A stretch of DNA of 39,607 nucleotides from Verrucomicrobiota bacterium (GTDB lineage: Bacteria > Verrucomicrobiota > Verrucomicrobiia > Limisphaerales > UBA1096). The position numbers and the translations under genes were made by a program. The notes below the pieces were generated by a model. It did not search any database, was not told where the DNA came from, and saw nothing but the letters and a program-made list of their open reading frames with translations. Positions 1-8,147 of this stretch are shown piece after piece; positions within the stretch are counted from its first letter, which is position 1, and each line of letters opens with the position of its first letter. The stretch is taken from positions 1 to 39,607 of the forward strand of contig JASMKO010000080.1 of assembly GCA_030749225.1 (NCBI GenBank), written 5' to 3'.

Positions 1-369
1 GAAGAAGCCTTTCTGGATGTTGTACGGATCGTCGTCGTCGTCGGTGTGCTTGTGGTGGCGACGATGATCTGAACACCACTCGAGCGCGGAGTTTTCCATC
101 GCCGTGGCCCCAAAGATGAGGGTGAACAGCCGCACCGGCCATTTGGCCTTGAAGGACAAATGGGAGAACAAACGGTGATACCCCAGCGTGATGCTCAGGC
201 CGGAGGCGGTGAACATCCCGACAAACAGCGCACCATGTAGCCACCAGTTAATCTGGCTGCCAAAGTGGTAAAGGAAAATCGGCAAGCCAATGAGGGTGGC
301 CAACACGGTACCGATGAGAAAGATTGCACTTGGCCAACGCAGATCCTGCAAACGATATTGTATTTTCAT
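1..369 (-). CDS. Fatty-acid (acyl-CoA delta-9 type) desaturase, N-terminal part
   Basis: This is a partial gene: 123 codons are open from the ATG at 367-369 to the left edge, with no stop. The protein should introduce a double bond into a fatty acyl chain at the membrane, using a di-iron centre. Two of the family's three histidine boxes are visible: HRLFSH (residues 65-70, HX4H) and HRRHH (102-106, HXXHH). Hydrophobic segments lie at about 15-34 and 44-60, before the first box, as usual in DesC/stearoyl-CoA desaturase-like proteins. A run of five Asp follows the second box. The third box and C-terminus lie outside the window. It is transcribed divergently from the sulfatase at 523. Family call is firm; substrate (acyl-CoA or lipid-bound acyl) is unknown. 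Confidence 0.88.
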   Translation of the reverse strand, partial: MKIQYRLQDLRWPSAIFLIGTVLATLIGLPIFLYHFGSQINWWLHGALFVGMFTASGLSITLGYHRLFSHLSFKAKWPVRLFTLIFGATAMENSALEWCSDHRRHHKHTDDDDDPYNIQKGFF

Positions 370-522
370 GATTGGGGTTTGGGCCGGCGAGCCAGCCCGA
401 CCTCGGGCGAGGAGACGGTGCCTCTGCATTGTCGGGGTGTAAACTCTTTTTTTGCACGAATTCTTGCCTTAAATTGCATCAAAAAACCTTCCCAGTTGGC
501 CTGTTTTCGCTACCTTTTTTGG
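370..522. promoter_or_regulatory. Divergent intergenic region between desaturase and sulfatase
   Basis: These 153 bases separate two divergently transcribed genes, so promoters for both must lie here. The part next to the sulfatase (about 440-520) is AT-rich with T-runs. No convincing -35/-10 pair or operator could be picked by eye. No good Shine-Dalgarno sequence precedes the sulfatase ATG. Confidence 0.4.
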
Positions 523-1965
523 ATGCTTTTCCGTGAATGCCCGTTTTTTCTTGTGGCTGTGTTTGCCCTGACCTGCTTTGCCGGTCCAGAATCGGTGGCC
601 CAGCCCAAGCCAAACGTCCTCTTCATCGCCGTGGACGATCTGAACAACGACCTCGGTTGCTACGGCCACCCGCTCGTCCAGTCGCCCAACATCGACCGAT
701 TGGCTCGGCGCGGCATGCGCTTCGACCGCGCTTACTGCCAATACCCCGTTTGCAATCCCAGCCGTGCCTCGCTCATGACCGGCCTCTACCCGGAGCAGAC
801 TGGTGTGCTTTCCAACGCTGGCGACTTCCGCATACGCCATCCGGACATCACCACCCTGTCACAGCACTTCATGAGCAACGGATACTTTGCTGCGCGTGTC
901 GGGAAGATTTACCATTACGGAGTTCCGCTGCAGATCGGCACCTCCGGTAAAGACGACCCGGCCTCGTGGAACAAGGTGGTCAACCCGATCGGCATCGATC
1001 GTACCGAGTTGGAACCGGTGACCACACTGCAAAAGGGGAAGTACGGCGGAACCTTAAGCTGGCGCATCGTTGAGAGTCGCGATGAGGAGCACACGGACGG
1101 CAAGGGCGCGCTTGAGGCAATCCGGTTGATCGAGAAAAATCACCCCGACAAAACCGGAAAGCCGTTCTTTCTGGCGATGGGCTTTTTCCGGCCGCACACC
1201 CCATACGTTGCCCCGGCGCACTACGCGAAGCTCTACCCGCTCGACAAAATCGACCCCGTGCTGGAGAAGCCGGGCGACCGCGACGACATCCCGCCCGCCG
1301 CGCTCGCTGACCGGGCGCACCAGCGCGAGTTGTCACTGGCCAAACGCCGGGAAATCATTCAGGCCTATTACGCCTCAATCACGCTGATGGATTCCTGCGT
1401 CGGCAAATTGCTCGATGCGCTCGATCGTCTCAAGCTCGCTGACAACACGATCGTCTTCTTCTTCTCCGACCACGGTTACCACCTTGGCCAGCACGGCCTG
1501 TGGCAGAAGAGCGACTTGTTCGAGGGCAGCGCTCGTGTGCCACTCATCCTTTCGGTCCCTGGCATGAAAAACGCCGGTCGGGCCACCGAGTCGCTTGCGG
1601 AACTGATCGACCTTTATCCCACGCTGGCCGACCTGTGCGGCTTGGCCAAGCCGGCGCACCTCAAGGGCCAAAGCCTCGCGCCGGTGCTGAATGATCCCAG
1701 TGCTATAGTGCGCCAAGCCGCCTTCACCGTGTCCAACGCACGAGGCAAAATTCCCGGCCACAGAGGTGCCAAGCCGCTGGGCCACACCATTCGTACCAAA
1801 CGCTACCGCTATACCGAGTGGGGTGGCGGAAAACACGGCATTGAGCTTTACGACTACAAAACCGACCCTGACGAATACACCAACTCGGCCAAGCGCGACT
1901 CGGGAAAAAAAGCACTCAAGCGGATGCAGCGACTCATGCAATCCACCCGCGAGCACACCCGCTAA
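523..1965 (+). CDS. Secreted sulfatase, iduronate-2-sulfatase-like
   Basis: A 480-aa type I sulfatase that hydrolyses sulfate esters, probably on a polysaccharide. The chosen start (ATG 523) gives a hydrophobic signal peptide (about 1-27); longer in-frame starts run back into the desaturase gene and add non-signal sequence. The sulfatase signature VCNPSR is visible, with Cys77 as the residue to be converted to formylglycine (CxPSR type). Asp38-Asp39 near the N-terminus and the later FFSDHGYHLGQHG segment supply calcium and substrate ligands known for the family. The overall pattern (AVDDLN, GYHLGQHGLW) is that of iduronate-2-sulfatase-like proteins common in Planctomycetes and Verrucomicrobia. 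Its stop overlaps that of the convergent lyase gene by four bases. Substrate cannot be told. Confidence 0.9.
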   Translation: MLFRECPFFLVAVFALTCFAGPESVAQPKPNVLFIAVDDLNNDLGCYGHPLVQSPNIDRLARRGMRFDRAYCQYPVCNPSRASLMTGLYPEQTGVLSNAGDFRIRHPDITTLSQHFMSNGYFAARVGKIYHYGVPLQIGTSGKDDPASWNKVVNPIGIDRTELEPVTTLQKGKYGGTLSWRIVESRDEEHTDGKGALEAIRLIEKNHPDKTGKPFFLAMGFFRPHTPYVAPAHYAKLYPLDKIDPVLEKPGDRDDIPPAALADRAHQRELSLAKRREIIQAYYASITLMDSCVGKLLDALDRLKLADNTIVFFFSDHGYHLGQHGLWQKSDLFEGSARVPLILSVPGMKNAGRATESLAELIDLYPTLADLCGLAKPAHLKGQSLAPVLNDPSAIVRQAAFTVSNARGKIPGHRGAKPLGHTIRTKRYRYTEWGGGKHGIELYDYKTDPDEYTNSAKRDSGKKALKRMQRLMQSTREHTR

Positions 1966-3266
1966 AGCTGTCCAAGCGCGGTATCTAGTATAGCTATGGC
2001 CTCGTACATCTGTTTGTCGGTGATGGTCAGTGGCGGGGTAAGGGTAAGGACAGAGCCACCGGAGACCTTGAAGCTGAGACCGTTGGCCAGACAGTCATAC
2101 AATACGCGTTCGGCGTCGTCGGGACGACTTAACTCGACACCCATCGCGAGGCCAAGCCCGCGAATGTCGATGACCGAGTCATGTCGCTGTTGCAACTCTC
2201 TTAGTTTGTCGACGGTTTCGGTGCCCAATTTGCGGGAGCGCTCGAGAAGGTTTTCTGATTCGATCACGTCGAGTGTTGCCAACGTGGCTGCAGCGCCAAG
2301 CGGACTTTTCTCATGCGTGTAGTGCCCCAATGCACGGTCTGGCGCGATGTCGAGATCAGCCTGTGCGATCATGGCGGCCATCGGCATCACGCCGCCGCCA
2401 AGGCCCTTGCCGAGCACAAGGATGTCCGGCGTTACTCCGCTGTGTTCGCAGCAGAACATTCGGCCGGTGCGCCCGAGCGCGAGCGGGATCTCGTCGAACA
2501 CCAGCAGCGTGCCGTGCTGATCGCATAACTCGCGCACGCGTTGCCAATACGCGTCCGGTGGCCGGTCAATCGTGGTGCAGCGCATCGGTTCGGCGATGAC
2601 TGCGCCAATGTCGCCCTCCTCAACTAGAATACGTTCAATAGCCTCGGCGTCGGCCTCTGCACTTGGCCAAGCGACGTGAAAACAGCCGGGCAGCAGCGGG
2701 CCGAGTCCGTCGCGAAACAGAGCCTCGCCTCCAATCGAGATGGCGTCCAGTGACGCGCCGTGGAATGAGTCTAGCATAGAAATCGTCTTGTGCCGGCCGG
2801 TGGCGTACCGGGCAAGCTTCATCGCGATGCCTATGACTGCGGTGCCGCATGGTGCAAACAGCACCTTGGCTAGGTTCCCCGGCGCGAGTTTGGCCAAGCG
2901 CTCGGCGAGGTTGATTGCTGGTTGGTTGGTGAAGCGTCTTGGGCAGAAAGCCAAGTCGTCGAGCTGCCGCTTGATCGCCTCGATCACCCCCGGATGCGCG
3001 TGGCCGACCTGATGAAGGCTATTCCCGTGAAAATCCATGTACCGCCGCCCGGTGGCGTCAATCAGGTAAATGCCTTCGCAGCCGGTCAACTCGGTGAGGC
3101 ATGGCGTGGAGAGGGCCTGGTGCAGAAAGGCGGCTGAGTCGCGGGCGAGAGTCTCGCGAGTGGCGTCGTCCACCTTGCTCTTCTGCCAGGCATGGCGTCG
3201 CTCAGAGAGATTGACGTCCCCCTCGGTGCGGTCTGCTTGGCCAAGCGGCTTATTGGTTGATGCCAC
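1962..3266 (-). CDS. PLP-dependent class III aminotransferase-fold enzyme, PbfA-like
   Basis: A 434-aa fold-type I PLP enzyme of the class III aminotransferase family. The PLP lysine is in DILVLGKGLGGG (Lys287 with this start) and the aspartate is in LLVFDEIP. The stretches NLSERRHAW, YMDFHGNSLHQVGHAHP and CPRRFTNQPAI resemble, from memory, (R)-1-hydroxy-2-aminoethylphosphonate ammonia-lyase (PbfA), which makes phosphonoacetaldehyde from a phosphonate. The start is uncertain: GTG at 3266 gives a family-like N-terminus, while ATG at 3338 adds 24 residues and leaves only 13 bases before the divergent neighbour. The segment after PGCFHVAWPS seems shorter than in relatives I recall. No other phosphonate gene is adjacent, so the substrate assignment is an inference; 'aspartate aminotransferase family' is the safe label. 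Confidence 0.72.
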   Translation of the reverse strand: MASTNKPLGQADRTEGDVNLSERRHAWQKSKVDDATRETLARDSAAFLHQALSTPCLTELTGCEGIYLIDATGRRYMDFHGNSLHQVGHAHPGVIEAIKRQLDDLAFCPRRFTNQPAINLAERLAKLAPGNLAKVLFAPCGTAVIGIAMKLARYATGRHKTISMLDSFHGASLDAISIGGEALFRDGLGPLLPGCFHVAWPSAEADAEAIERILVEEGDIGAVIAEPMRCTTIDRPPDAYWQRVRELCDQHGTLLVFDEIPLALGRTGRMFCCEHSGVTPDILVLGKGLGGGVMPMAAMIAQADLDIAPDRALGHYTHEKSPLGAAATLATLDVIESENLLERSRKLGTETVDKLRELQQRHDSVIDIRGLGLAMGVELSRPDDAERVLYDCLANGLSFKVSGGSVLTLTPPLTITDKQMYEAIAILDTALGQL

Positions 3267-3351
3267 GCTCGGTGTATCGTAAAGCAACTTGACCAAGCTG
3301 GAAAGAAAAGCCGTGCTAGCTGCACCGGCCTGTCGCATGGTTGGCGGTGAC

Positions 3352-4680
3352 ATGAAAGCATTTGTATTCACATCGTTCATGTTGCTGACGGGCGTTCTCC
3401 AGTGGGTGCAGACGGCCAAGCCTGAAAAACTCAAATCGATGCAGGTGGATCTCGAGGCGCTGCAGTCTCCGGAAGGATTGCAACTGGAGCGTAAGTCTGT
3501 CCGCGAGGAGAGCATCGAGGTCGATGGCCGCGAGGTGGTGTTGCGGCATTATGTGTTCCGGTTTTTCAGTCAGCGTTTCATGGGCGAGGATTGGTGGCAT
3601 GATGCGCATTTGTTTGAGCCGGTGAAGTTGCCGGAAGAGGCCAAGGGTAAGTTGTTTATTGCAAGCCACGTGGTGAACTGGCGAAAGGTTCCCGGCGTGC
3701 TGCTCGAGGGCTACGGGCGACAGACGGCGGCACGCGTCGGCGTGGCAGTGCTGGTATTCAAGCCGAACCCGGTGCAGCGGGAGTTCAACCGGCGTACCGG
3801 CCTGAACTCTGAACGCGAGTGGCAGGAAGCCACCTTCGACCAGTTTCGCGAAAGCGGCGACGCGAATGTGGTGTCGTTCGCCGGCATCATGAAAGCCAAT
3901 TGGCGGGCGTGGACGGCGGCCGAGGCGGTGTTTGGCGAAAAATTCAACAAGGTGATCTTGGCTGGCGGCTCGAAGGGCGGCCTGTCGGTGCGCGCGATGA
4001 TGAAATACGATCCGCGTATCATCTCGGTGGTGTCGTCCGGCTCGATCCCGTTTGCTTCGCCTGCGATGCTTCGCAAGCTCACTGCGCGCGAATCCCTCAC
4101 GCCGCACTTGGTCGAGCAGTTCAAAATAAAACCCACTGATTTGGCTGACGACACCATCCTTTTCAACCTCGGCTCCAACGATTTCAACGCCCATCCCACC
4201 GAGGCGAGGCTGGTGATGGAGCAACTCAGGGGTGACACACGGATTTACGTGCATCCCAACGGCGGTCACCCCGCGTTGGCGCCACAGCAAATAGGGGCGA
4301 TGCGATTGTGGCTGCGGCATGTTTTTTTCGGGGAGCCGCTGCCTGACGTTCGGCAGCCGGTGGTTGAGGTGAAGGACGACTCACTTTCTTTCCGGGCCGT
4401 TATCAGCCAGCCCAAGGGGGTGGAGGTCGTCGAATTGTGCCACGCCTTTTACCGTGAAAAACCGTGGCCTGGTCCGGCCAGTCGGGAGCGAATGCCTCAT
4501 AAGAATGCCGAGTGGAAAACCACCCCTTTGGCCAAGCGCGAAGGTCAATACACCGCGAAGCTGGAAACTAAGGGCGTGGACTTTGGCCGGTTGCACTATT
4601 ATATTCGAGCCCGCGTGCGGCTTGGCCAAGTGACCGGCTGGCTCTCGAGTCCCGTGCATCAGTTAAAGGAAAAGCAATGA
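3352..4680 (+). CDS. PhoPQ-activated pathogenicity-related (PqaA-type) alpha/beta hydrolase
   Basis: A 442-aa secreted protein with a short hydrophobic leader (about 1-20) when started at ATG 3352; an upstream in-frame ATG would overlap the divergent gene. It fits the PqaA family of alpha/beta-hydrolase fold proteins. The nucleophile elbow is GGSKGG (Ser207). A probable acid is Asp277 in LGSNDFNAHP and the histidine is His306 in PNGGHPAL, in the expected order for a Ser-Asp-His triad. The last 90 residues form a separate beta-rich domain. Substrate is unknown; an ester or peptide is possible. The stop overlaps the ATG of the EF-hand gene (ATGA), so the two are probably translationally coupled. 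The gene holds two copies of the TTGGCCAA palindrome near its 3' end. Confidence 0.72.
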   Translation: MKAFVFTSFMLLTGVLQWVQTAKPEKLKSMQVDLEALQSPEGLQLERKSVREESIEVDGREVVLRHYVFRFFSQRFMGEDWWHDAHLFEPVKLPEEAKGKLFIASHVVNWRKVPGVLLEGYGRQTAARVGVAVLVFKPNPVQREFNRRTGLNSEREWQEATFDQFRESGDANVVSFAGIMKANWRAWTAAEAVFGEKFNKVILAGGSKGGLSVRAMMKYDPRIISVVSSGSIPFASPAMLRKLTARESLTPHLVEQFKIKPTDLADDTILFNLGSNDFNAHPTEARLVMEQLRGDTRIYVHPNGGHPALAPQQIGAMRLWLRHVFFGEPLPDVRQPVVEVKDDSLSFRAVISQPKGVEVVELCHAFYREKPWPGPASRERMPHKNAEWKTTPLAKREGQYTAKLETKGVDFGRLHYYIRARVRLGQVTGWLSSPVHQLKEKQ

Positions 4681-5483
4681 GACCAAGAAATGATTTTCGT
4701 ATATCCGTTGTCGTCATGATTTGGTTCACTGCTGTCTTGACAATTTTTGGGCAGGCTGGCCGGGGTGGCATTTTACGCGTGCTTCCTATCATGACGACGC
4801 TTGACGCCGATAAGAACGGGGAAATCTCCGCCGAGGAAATCGAGAATGCTGTGGCTGCACTCAGGAAGCTCGACAAAAACAAGGATGACAAACTCACAGC
4901 AGAAGAATTGCGCCCGAACTTTGGTGCCAATCGGAGCGGCAGAGGTGGCAATGGAATTCCTGATCGCTCTCGTGCCCCGGTCACCCAGCCGTTAAAGCCG
5001 CTTCCTCCAGTTGCAAAGCAAATTGAAGGAGTTTCAACCCGTGAGATCCTTCAGCTTTTTGGCGCAAAAGGGCGGCATGGGGGTACCGAACACGAATTGG
5101 CCAATTACCGTCGAGTCTTTGGTTTCACTGATGCTGACAGGGACGGGCGGCATTCAAGAAAGGAATACATTGAGAACGGCGCCTATCTGACTCCCCAGTC
5201 GAGACGAGGGATTTTTCAGGCATCGGACTCGAACAACGACGGTTTCGTTTCCGAGGCTGAATATGTCGAAAATCGGCTTATCACTGACGAAGCGAAATTG
5301 ATATTCAGTCAGATGGACGCCAACGGCAATAACAGGTTGACCGCGAAGGAACTCTTGGCCAGTGGAAAGCTGAAGGACGAGAAATTGGCCAATGGGGTTT
5401 TTAAGGCGTTGGACACCAACGGGGATGGGGAACTGGTCATACCCGAGTATCTCCGCGTTTGGGGCCGCTGGGCTAGGCATTGA
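4677..5483 (+). CDS. Exported EF-hand calcium-binding protein, six loops
   Basis: A 268-aa protein with an N-terminal hydrophobic segment (about 10-26, signal peptide or anchor) and six EF-hand type loops. They start at Asp43 (DADKNGEISAEE), Asp66, Asp152, Asp184 (DSNNDGFVSEAE), Asp214 and Asp246 (DTNGDGELVIPE). A low-complexity Gly/Arg/Pro linker (about 82-112) separates the first pair from the other four. Several loops carry substitutions at ligand positions (for example DADRDGRHSRKE), so not all need bind calcium. The start overlaps the stop of the hydrolase gene, implying co-expression and possibly a calcium-dependent partner role. It contains two TTGGCCAA copies (5097 and 5385). Confidence 0.85.
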   Translation: MRPRNDFRISVVVMIWFTAVLTIFGQAGRGGILRVLPIMTTLDADKNGEISAEEIENAVAALRKLDKNKDDKLTAEELRPNFGANRSGRGGNGIPDRSRAPVTQPLKPLPPVAKQIEGVSTREILQLFGAKGRHGGTEHELANYRRVFGFTDADRDGRHSRKEYIENGAYLTPQSRRGIFQASDSNNDGFVSEAEYVENRLITDEAKLIFSQMDANGNNRLTAKELLASGKLKDEKLANGVFKALDTNGDGELVIPEYLRVWGRWARH

Positions 5484-5504
5484 CCTTTTGGCATTCGTAC
5501 TGCC

Positions 5505-7007
5505 TTAAAGTGGCCGGATAACGGAGACATTGCGGTAGTAATCGAGAAGCGTTTCAAGGCTTACGACTCCCCCGCCCATGCCGCTCTTTTTAACGCCAGC
5601 GTAGGGAACGCCATGGACGACTACGTTGTGCGAATTGATCCAGCCGTTGCCGGCCTCGAACTGTGACGCCACTCGCTTGCACCGCACCAGGTCGCTGGAC
5701 CAAACGCTGTTGGCCAGGCCGTAGTCCGTGTTGTTGGCCAGGCGTATGCCTTCGCTTTCATCGCTGAACGATGCGAGATAGGCGACCGGCCCAAAGATTT
5801 CCTCACGGGCGGCAACATTATCCAGTGAACCGGCGAGAAGTGCTGGTTTCACATAATGGCCACCGGCACAGTCCTCGACTTGGGCAGCGCCGCCCTCGAG
5901 CACGGTTTCGGCGCCGGCAGCCGCGCCTTTTTCAAGATATCCAAGCACACGCTTGTGCTGCACTTCACTGACAACCGGACCCATTTGTGTCGCTTGGCCA
6001 AGCGGGTGGCCGATCTGTACCGCTTTAAGTCGCTCCACGGCGGCATTCAAGAAATCGTCGTAAATCGTTTTTTGAACCAGCCAGCGTGTGGCGTCGCAAC
6101 AGACCTGCCCGGTGTGGAAGGTGATTGCTTGTGCAAGCTTGTCGGCGGCCTCGGGGATGTCGACGTCGTCGAAGATCACCGCCGCGCCCTTGCCGCCCAG
6201 TTCAAGCTTCACCGGGATCAGGTTATGCCCGCAGTCGCGTGCCACCATGCGCCCGACTTCTGGTGATCCAGTGAAGGACATGCGGCAGAGATTCGGGTTC
6301 TTCGACAGGGCGGCACCAGTCACTTCGCCGACGCCGGGGATGACGTTGATCACACCGTCCGGGATACCGATTTCCTTGGCCAGATGTGCGACGTAGAGGG
6401 TGGAGAGTGGGGTGTCCTCAGCTGGCTTGACCACGCATGTGTTGCCAGCGGCCATCGCGGGTCCAATACCCCAGCCACAGAGCAGAAACGGGAAATTCCA
6501 CGGCACGATGAAGCCGCACGGCCCCCAGGCGTGCCGCACCACCGAGGCTTCATGCCCGGCCACCGGGATCGCGGTATCGAGGGACAGTCCCTGCACGAGG
6601 TTACAAAAATAGCGGACCGTATCGATGAAGTTTTGAATGTCATCCTCTGCCTGGGCCGCAATTTTGCCGCAGTCCAGCGACTCGATTTGAGTGATGATGA
6701 GTTTGTGCTGTTCCACCGTGTCCGCGAGACGCATGAGGTGGACACCACGTTCGTTGGAGGGCAGTCGAGTCCAGTCGGCTTCGTCGAATGCCTTTTGGGC
6801 GGCGGCAACGGCACGCTCGACATCGTCCGTTTGCATGTTGGCCACGGTGGCAAGTTTCTCCCCGGTGCCGGGGTCGTGAGTTTCGAAGGTGCCCCCATCG
6901 GAGGCAAGCACCTCCTGTCCGCCAATCACGGCGCCGTGGATTTCCTTCGAAAGAAAAGCCTCCACCTCGGGGAGCAGGGCTTGGCCGGCAATGGTTCGTG
7001 TACTCAT
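5505..7007 (-). CDS. Aldehyde dehydrogenase, NAD(P)+-dependent
   Basis: A 500-aa protein of the ALDH superfamily, oxidising an aldehyde to an acid. Visible are the cofactor-domain motif PWNFPFLLCGWGIGPA, the glycine motif GSPEVGR, the catalytic glutamate in LELGGKGA (near residue 270) and the catalytic cysteine in GQVCCDATR (Cys303). Length is normal. ATG 7007 was chosen over an in-frame GTG 21 bases upstream. It resembles betaine-aldehyde and other broad-range ALDHs; the substrate cannot be read off. A perfect CGCTTGGCCAAGCG palindrome lies inside the gene and encodes PLGQA at a place where no insertion relative to the family is evident. It is convergent with the EF-hand gene (21-base gap). 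Confidence 0.9.
   Translation of the reverse strand: MSTRTIAGQALLPEVEAFLSKEIHGAVIGGQEVLASDGGTFETHDPGTGEKLATVANMQTDDVERAVAAAQKAFDEADWTRLPSNERGVHLMRLADTVEQHKLIITQIESLDCGKIAAQAEDDIQNFIDTVRYFCNLVQGLSLDTAIPVAGHEASVVRHAWGPCGFIVPWNFPFLLCGWGIGPAMAAGNTCVVKPAEDTPLSTLYVAHLAKEIGIPDGVINVIPGVGEVTGAALSKNPNLCRMSFTGSPEVGRMVARDCGHNLIPVKLELGGKGAAVIFDDVDIPEAADKLAQAITFHTGQVCCDATRWLVQKTIYDDFLNAAVERLKAVQIGHPLGQATQMGPVVSEVQHKRVLGYLEKGAAAGAETVLEGGAAQVEDCAGGHYVKPALLAGSLDNVAAREEIFGPVAYLASFSDESEGIRLANNTDYGLANSVWSSDLVRCKRVASQFEAGNGWINSHNVVVHGVPYAGVKKSGMGGGVVSLETLLDYYRNVSVIRPL
5991..6004. repeat. Perfect 14-bp palindrome CGCTTGGCCAAGCG
   Basis: A perfect copy of the window-wide iterated palindrome, inside the aldehyde dehydrogenase gene, read as Leu-Gly-Gln-Ala. 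Confidence 0.95.
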
Positions 7008-7152
7008 GGCAGCAGGATTCGGGTCCACGAAGGGTGTCGGAATGCGGTGGCACGGTCAAGTCATCGGGGCGCGGCTAGTGGCGGTATTTGACGTTGCGTT
7101 TGGGTGGGAATGGGGGGAGCCTCCGCTTGACCGACAACCGAAAGGAACTCTT

Positions 7153-7239
7153 ATGTGGATAAAAGTGATCACCGGTGTGCTGCTTGGCGGCTTGGTTTTG
7201 GCCGAGGTCATCGGTGGAAGTGCTTCATCGGACGACTGA
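7153..7239 (+). CDS. Small hydrophobic 28-aa peptide upstream of prepilin
   Basis: A short reading frame of 28 residues starting ATG 7153, with a good purine-rich ribosome site (AAAGGAA, 7141-7147) at proper spacing. Residues 3-22 form one hydrophobic helix rich in Gly, Leu and Val, followed by an acidic tail ending SSDD. Its stop TGA (7237-7239) directly abuts the ATG of the prepilin gene at 7240, so coupling is likely. It could be a real small membrane protein or a leader peptide whose translation feeds the prepilin. I do not recognise a family. The 145 bases upstream (7008-7152) hold no other gene and presumably the promoters of this pair and of the divergent aldehyde dehydrogenase. Confidence 0.45.
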   Translation: MWIKVITGVLLGGLVLAEVIGGSASSDD

Positions 7240-8067
7240 ATGATGCGCCTTGCTAAGAGTCAACTTCGCGGCTTCACGCTGATCGAACTACTGGTGGTGA
7301 TTGCCATAATCGCGATTCTTGCCGCGCTGCTGCTCCCGGCGTTGGCCAGGGCGAAGGCCAAGGCGACCGGCATCAGCTGCATGAACAATCTCCGGCAGAT
7401 GAGTTTCTCGTGGACGATGTATGCTGATGACCATGATGGCCGTCTCGTGCCGAACGCGGTGTTTCCGACCCGCAACCGGTCGTGGGTAAAGGGGTGGCTC
7501 AACTACGCGCAGTCGGTGCCGGACAACACCAACACGGTCTACCTCATGCAGAGCCACCTTTGGCCGTACCACCGGAGTCTTGGCGTGTGGAAATGCCCCG
7601 CTGACAAGAGCACCTCGCGTCATGGGGGAAAGCAGTTGCCACGCGTGCGGAGCATTTCAATGAACGGCTTTCTTAACCCGCCAGCGCTGCAGGGGTGGCA
7701 GGCCGGCTACCGGCCGATCCGAAAGCTTTCGGATGCCGCCGGCAAGCCACTGAGCGAGTTGTATGTCGTGCTCGATCAGCGGGAGGATCGGATCAACAAC
7801 GGTTACTTTGCTGTGGACATGACCGGCTACAACCCGCGCAACCCCGGCTCGACGCGTTGGGTGGATTATCCTGCCAGTTACCACAACAACGCCGGCGGGG
7901 TGACGCTGGCCGATGGCCATGCGGTGATCAAGAAATGGATCGACCCGCGCACCTCTGTGCCAATCCGCAAGGGGGTGAACATCCCAATCTTTGTTTCATC
8001 GCCGAGGAACGTCGATATTCTCTGGCTGCAGGAGCGATCTGCTCCGCCCAAGCGCGCCCGCCGCTGA
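7240..8067 (+). CDS. Type II secretion/type IV pilin-like prepilin (H-X9-DG family)
   Basis: A 275-aa pseudopilin. The N-terminus carries a basic leader and the prepilin peptidase motif G-FTLIELL, followed by the hydrophobic helix [17 protein letters not shown]. This is the N-terminal methylation motif cut by the prepilin peptidase. The C-terminal part has the pattern [20 protein letters not shown], the H-X9-DG motif common in Verrucomicrobia, Planctomycetes and Lentisphaerae. Such genomes carry dozens of these proteins; some are thought to be envelope or secretion pseudopilins, but the specific role is unknown. A second, distinct member lies at 38540. Confidence 0.92.
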   Translation: MMRLAKSQLRGFTLIELLVVIAIIAILAALLLPALARAKAKATGISCMNNLRQMSFSWTMYADDHDGRLVPNAVFPTRNRSWVKGWLNYAQSVPDNTNTVYLMQSHLWPYHRSLGVWKCPADKSTSRHGGKQLPRVRSISMNGFLNPPALQGWQAGYRPIRKLSDAAGKPLSELYVVLDQREDRINNGYFAVDMTGYNPRNPGSTRWVDYPASYHNNAGGVTLADGHAVIKKWIDPRTSVPIRKGVNIPIFVSSPRNVDILWLQERSAPPKRARR

Positions 8068-8073
8068 ACGCAC

Positions 8074-8112
8074 CTGGCCAAGCGCAAAACGAAGCTCGTT
8101 TCGCTTGGCCAG
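8074..8112. repeat. Intergenic hairpin built from two palindrome half-copies
   Basis: Between the prepilin stop and the next start lies an inverted repeat. The left arm begins CTGGCCAAGCG and the right arm ends CGCTTGGCCAG. The complement continues inward (AAACGA against TCGTTT) to a tiny loop around AGC, with a two-base bulge in the left arm. It would form a strong RNA or DNA hairpin. No T-run follows, so it is not a standard rho-independent terminator. It could block read-through or protect the upstream mRNA end. Confidence 0.7.
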
Positions 8113-8147
8113 CTGTGGCTCAATCCCCGCAGCAACTTTTCCTGGGC

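Noticed and set aside
370-522. A sigma-70 promoter built on TTGCAC and TTAAAT upstream of the first sulfatase
   Set aside because: The spacing between the two hexamers is wrong, so no promoter is claimed.
3316-4320. A 334-codon minus-strand frame opposite the PqaA-like gene
   Set aside because: His/Arg/Gln-rich composition typical of an antisense shadow; the plus-strand frame has a triad and leader.
5505-7007. Naming the aldehyde dehydrogenase as phosphonoacetaldehyde or betaine-aldehyde dehydrogenase
   Set aside because: Only general ALDH motifs can be seen; substrate residues cannot be judged by eye and the neighbours do not decide it.
7695-8147. An N-terminal extension of the heme protein back into the prepilin gene
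   Set aside because: It overlaps the well-supported prepilin in another frame and would bury the signal peptide; GTG 8148 fits better.
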